Positions 5,993 to 8,265 of a DNA stretch of 8,265 bases are shown piece by piece. The stretch is taken from assembly GCA_025774405.1 (NCBI GenBank), contig JALGWB010000148.1, forward strand, positions 1-8,265. Direction: 5' to 3'. Under the pieces are notes generated by a model. That model worked only from the letters and a program-made list of their open reading frames with translations. It was not told the DNA's origin and ran no database searches. This DNA is from a bacterium (GTDB lineage Bacteria; Arandabacterota; Arandabacteria; Arandabacterales; Arandabacteraceae). The translations under genes were made by a program, and so were the position numbers. How positions within the stretch are numbered: position 1 is the stretch's first letter; the number at the start of each line of letters is the position of its first letter.

Positions 5993-6916
5993 CTAAATTG
6001 CCACAACCTCAAGTACTTTCCCCACATCCGCATCAATAGCACGCATAAGCTCGCGCTCAGATCTGAATCGCCTTTCGTCTCTCAGTCGCTTGATGAATTC
6101 GATACCGACCCTCTTCCCGTACAGAGATTGCCTCCCCCCAACAACATAGACTTCGATGGTACCTCCAGAAGATTCAAATGTCGGCTTGCTTCCAATATAT
6201 AAAGCTCCTCGATAAATCCTGTTGCCGATCCTAACCCTAACACCATAAACACCCTTGGCGGGAACAATCTTCGATTGGCTCCTCAGGCTGAGGTTAGCGG
6301 TTGGAAATGACAACCTTCTGCCTCTGCCTTCACCCCGGACCACCAGCGCAGTGAAGCTGTAAGGTCTGCCAAGCATCTCTGCGGCCGAGGCTACATCACC
6401 CCTCAGGATAGCTGTCCTCACACGTGTTGAACTGATTGGTGAACCAAGGTAGGTCACGGGTGGGATGATGTCCACACCAAAATCCATTCTTTCCCCCAGC
6501 GCCTCGACATAGGATGGGCTGCCATGCCTCCCTCTACCGAAACGGAAATCATATCCGATGACAAGTCGGCGCATAGCGAGTCTTTCCAGAAGCACCTTCC
6601 TGACAAACCATTCGGCGGGCTTACAGGCAAGCTTAGAACTAAATTTAAGTATGACTGTTGTGTTAATGCCAGCGCGCCCAAGCAGGTCTATTTTTTCAGA
6701 ACTTGTTGTAAGCATTGAGGGTTGCTCATCAGGCTGAAGAACTGCCAGTGGATGGGGTTCGAAGGTTACCACTACACTCCTCAAGCCAAGTCCTGCAGCC
6801 AGCATAACTACTTCATTGAGAATCCTACGGTGGCCAAGATGTATTCCGTCAAAGCAGCCGATCGTTACGACCGAAGGCTGCAATGTCCTGGCCGGGAGCT
6901 TTCTCAGTACCCTCAT
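5993..6916 (-). CDS. ribF: Bifunctional riboflavin kinase / FMN adenylyltransferase
   Basis: A 307-residue RibF that phosphorylates riboflavin to FMN and adenylylates FMN to FAD in the cytoplasm. The N-terminal nucleotidyltransferase domain shows GCFDGIHLGHR (20-30), FEPHP (52-56), GYDFRFGRGRHG (121-132) and ISSTRVR (161-167). The C-terminal kinase domain shows GEGRGRRLSFPTANL (195-209) with the Mg-ATP PTAN motif, KGVYGVRV (221-228), and IEVYVV...LYGKRVGIEFIKRLRDERRF. The glutamate expected as catalytic base is present (Glu255), but the usual HLLDF or HIFDF that follows is altered to YVVGG. Length and both domains are complete. ATG at 6916 follows the truB stop by five bases, so the two are surely cotranscribed; the AGGA of the stop region is its only nearby ribosome binding site. 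RibF is the usual neighbour of truB. Confidence 0.95.
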   Translation of the reverse strand: MRVLRKLPARTLQPSVVTIGCFDGIHLGHRRILNEVVMLAAGLGLRSVVVTFEPHPLAVLQPDEQPSMLTTSSEKIDLLGRAGINTTVILKFSSKLACKPAEWFVRKVLLERLAMRRLVIGYDFRFGRGRHGSPSYVEALGERMDFGVDIIPPVTYLGSPISSTRVRTAILRGDVASAAEMLGRPYSFTALVVRGEGRGRRLSFPTANLSLRSQSKIVPAKGVYGVRVRIGNRIYRGALYIGSKPTFESSGGTIEVYVVGGRQSLYGKRVGIEFIKRLRDERRFRSERELMRAIDADVGKVLEVVAI

Positions 6917-6921
6917 CTGTC

Positions 6922-7812
6922 CTAGATAACCCTTTCCAGCCTCAGCCGATAGTTGACATGGGCTTCTCTGCGAGCAATTCCAATCAGCCTCCCCTCACTA
7001 TCTATCAAGCAGAAAACGCCTTCCAGTGGTAAAGCATTCGGATCAACGAGATCAGATATATCAGGTTGCTTACCCATGCGGATCGCTTCAGCTCTACCAT
7101 GCTTCACCCTTGCTTTTCGCAAATGGCTAAGAGCTTCACCGATGGGAATGAGGGCATCCGCGACATCAACCTCCCTGTTGACCAGGGACTGAAGAGGCAT
7201 TGCCATCGTATCATCAAACGAACCGATGCGGGTGCGCCGCAGGCAGAAGACTATTCCTCCACAGCCCAGTTTTCGCCCGATATCCCTGGCCATTGCCCTT
7301 ATGTATGTTCCTGAAGAGCAAACCACTCTGGCTGTGACAAACGGGGGAGTCAGGTCAAGGATCTCGATTGCCCTTATCTCAACCACCCTTGTTTTTATCG
7401 GGGCCTGCCCGCCCTCCCTGACAATCCTGTACAGGGGGCGTCCCTTATGTTTGAGAGCCGATACCGCTGGAGCTATCTGACGATACCTCCCTCTAAAACC
7501 CATCACAACCTGCCTTATCATGCGCTCACTCAACTGTCCGGTCTCGCTCAAACGAATGACATCTCCCCACCTGTCATCAGTAGTGGTCTCGATGCCAAGC
7601 TGGAGCGTAAAGATGTATTCCTTCTCAAGTTCCATCAGCCACTTAGACACTTTGGTTGCCCTACCAAACAACAATAAGAGCAGTCCGGTGGCATTGGGAT
7701 CCAGGGTGCCCGCATGACCAATTCGCCGAAAACCTGTAAGCTTTCTCATGTCATCAACGACATCATGCGAGGTTATCCCGGGGGGCTTGTCAACTATAAG
7801 AACACCTTCCAT
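6922..7812 (-). CDS. truB: tRNA pseudouridine(55) synthase
   Basis: A 296-residue TruB that isomerises U55 to pseudouridine in the T-loop of tRNAs. Numbering from ATG at 7812: motif I VLIVDKPPGITSHDVV near the N-terminus; motif II RIGHAGTLDPNATGLLLL with catalytic Asp38; the Q-I-A-P-A-VSALKHKGRPLY motif; GTYIRAMARDIG with the LRRTRIGSFD segment; and a C-terminal PUA-like part ending in RLERVI. The family commonly begins MxGVLxVDKP, which favours ATG at 7812; only one base (TGA-T-ATG) separates it from the nrnA stop, so re-initiation is likely. It has no good ribosome binding site. An upstream in-frame TTG at 7860 does have one (GAGGAAGG, about three bases away) and would add 16 residues overlapping nrnA by 47 bases; this longer form cannot be excluded. 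Confidence 0.95.
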   Translation of the reverse strand: MEGVLIVDKPPGITSHDVVDDMRKLTGFRRIGHAGTLDPNATGLLLLLFGRATKVSKWLMELEKEYIFTLQLGIETTTDDRWGDVIRLSETGQLSERMIRQVVMGFRGRYRQIAPAVSALKHKGRPLYRIVREGGQAPIKTRVVEIRAIEILDLTPPFVTARVVCSSGTYIRAMARDIGRKLGCGGIVFCLRRTRIGSFDDTMAMPLQSLVNREVDVADALIPIGEALSHLRKARVKHGRAEAIRMGKQPDISDLVDPNALPLEGVFCLIDSEGRLIGIARREAHVNYRLRLERVI

Positions 7813-7813
7813 A

Positions 7814-8265
7814 TCACTGGGTATCGGAGATCCTGTGAGGTTGGAGTACCCTGGAATCAATAGCCTTCCTCAGGCGCTCCTTAATCGAATTGAGCTCACC
7901 CGTTACTCTAAAACCAGCTGCAGTGGGATGCCCACCACCGCCAAAGCTTTTGGCAATCCCGTCTATGTGGCAGCCTTCCCTCGAACGCAAGCTGACTCGA
8001 TAGACACCATCATCGATCTCACGGAAGAGGATTCCAACAAGCACATCACGGATTGAGCGAGGATAGTTTGCGAAACCCTCTGTATCCTTCGGACCAGCAC
8101 CTGTCGCTTCATACATGGCACGTGTCACTTCCATTGAGGCTACTGCGCCCCCATTGCTTATCTCGAGAGTTGATAGTGCATTGCTCAGCAACATGAGAGC
8201 CCGTGGTGATCTGCTCCAGAATATCTCTGAAGCAGCATGGTAGGGTTTGACTCCAAGGTCAAGCA
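7814..8265 (-). CDS. nrnA: DHH-family nanoRNase / pAp phosphatase (partial, N-terminus off the right edge)
   Basis: The visible 149 C-terminal residues form the end of the linker and the DHHA1 domain of an NrnA-type protein. Landmarks are SRSPRALMLLSNALSTLE, GPKDTEGFANYPRSIRDVLVGILFREIDDGVYRVSLRSR, and GIAKSFGGGGHPTAAGF, the glycine-rich substrate-binding loop of DHHA1. The catalytic DHH domain would lie outside the window. NrnA degrades very short RNAs (nanoRNAs) and dephosphorylates pAp. Position directly before truB is typical: in many bacteria the order is rbfA-nrnA-truB-ribF. The frame is open to the window edge with no start, so 8194 (an internal ATG) is not its beginning. A RecJ-like exonuclease is the alternative, but the DTEGFANYPRSIRDV segment and the context favour NrnA. 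Confidence 0.92.
   Translation of the reverse strand, partial: LDLGVKPYHAASEIFWSRSPRALMLLSNALSTLEISNGGAVASMEVTRAMYEATGAGPKDTEGFANYPRSIRDVLVGILFREIDDGVYRVSLRSREGCHIDGIAKSFGGGGHPTAAGFRVTGELNSIKERLRKAIDSRVLQPHRISDTQ

Overview
The window looks like a chromosomal segment of a bacterium. It is dominated by the conserved translation and RNA-processing operon, read on the minus strand from the right edge: nrnA (partial) - truB - ribF - rpsO - pnp - M16 peptidase. This order (downstream of nusA-infB-rbfA in many phyla) and the tight spacing are classic. Non-ATG starts (GTG, TTG) occur on several genes, each with a strong Shine-Dalgarno site. The secreted 50-residue-repeat propeller protein resembles those common in uncultured, Gram-negative-type candidate phyla (FCB-like lineages). 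That placement is a guess; no rRNA or other marker decides it.

Layout: (1) 1-918, minus: 5' portion of a gene for an exported, sialidase-like/BNR-type beta-propeller protein, running off the left edge. (2) 919-1160: divergent intergenic region with two well-formed sigma70-type promoters back to back, a structured leader for the propeller gene and a palindrome in the spacer of the rightward promoter. (3) 1161-2339, plus: PLP-dependent class I/II aminotransferase resembling LL-diaminopimelate aminotransferase. (4) 2336-8265, minus: the operon. Its last gene, an M16 zinc peptidase, overlaps the aminotransferase stop codon by 4 bp, so the two transcription units converge with no space for a terminator.

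The operon links RNA and translation functions: NrnA clears nanoRNAs and pAp, TruB makes Psi55 in tRNA, RibF makes FMN and FAD, S15 organises the 30S central domain, and PNPase degrades RNA. The M16 peptidase is a companion often found after pnp.

The most notable anomaly is in pnp. Its first 35 codons lie in one frame and the remaining ~640 codons in another. The junction lacks about 40-43 bases that should encode a conserved part of the first RNase PH domain. This is either an assembly or sequencing deletion or a real lesion. I found no RNA gene, CRISPR array, insertion sequence or obviously new system.
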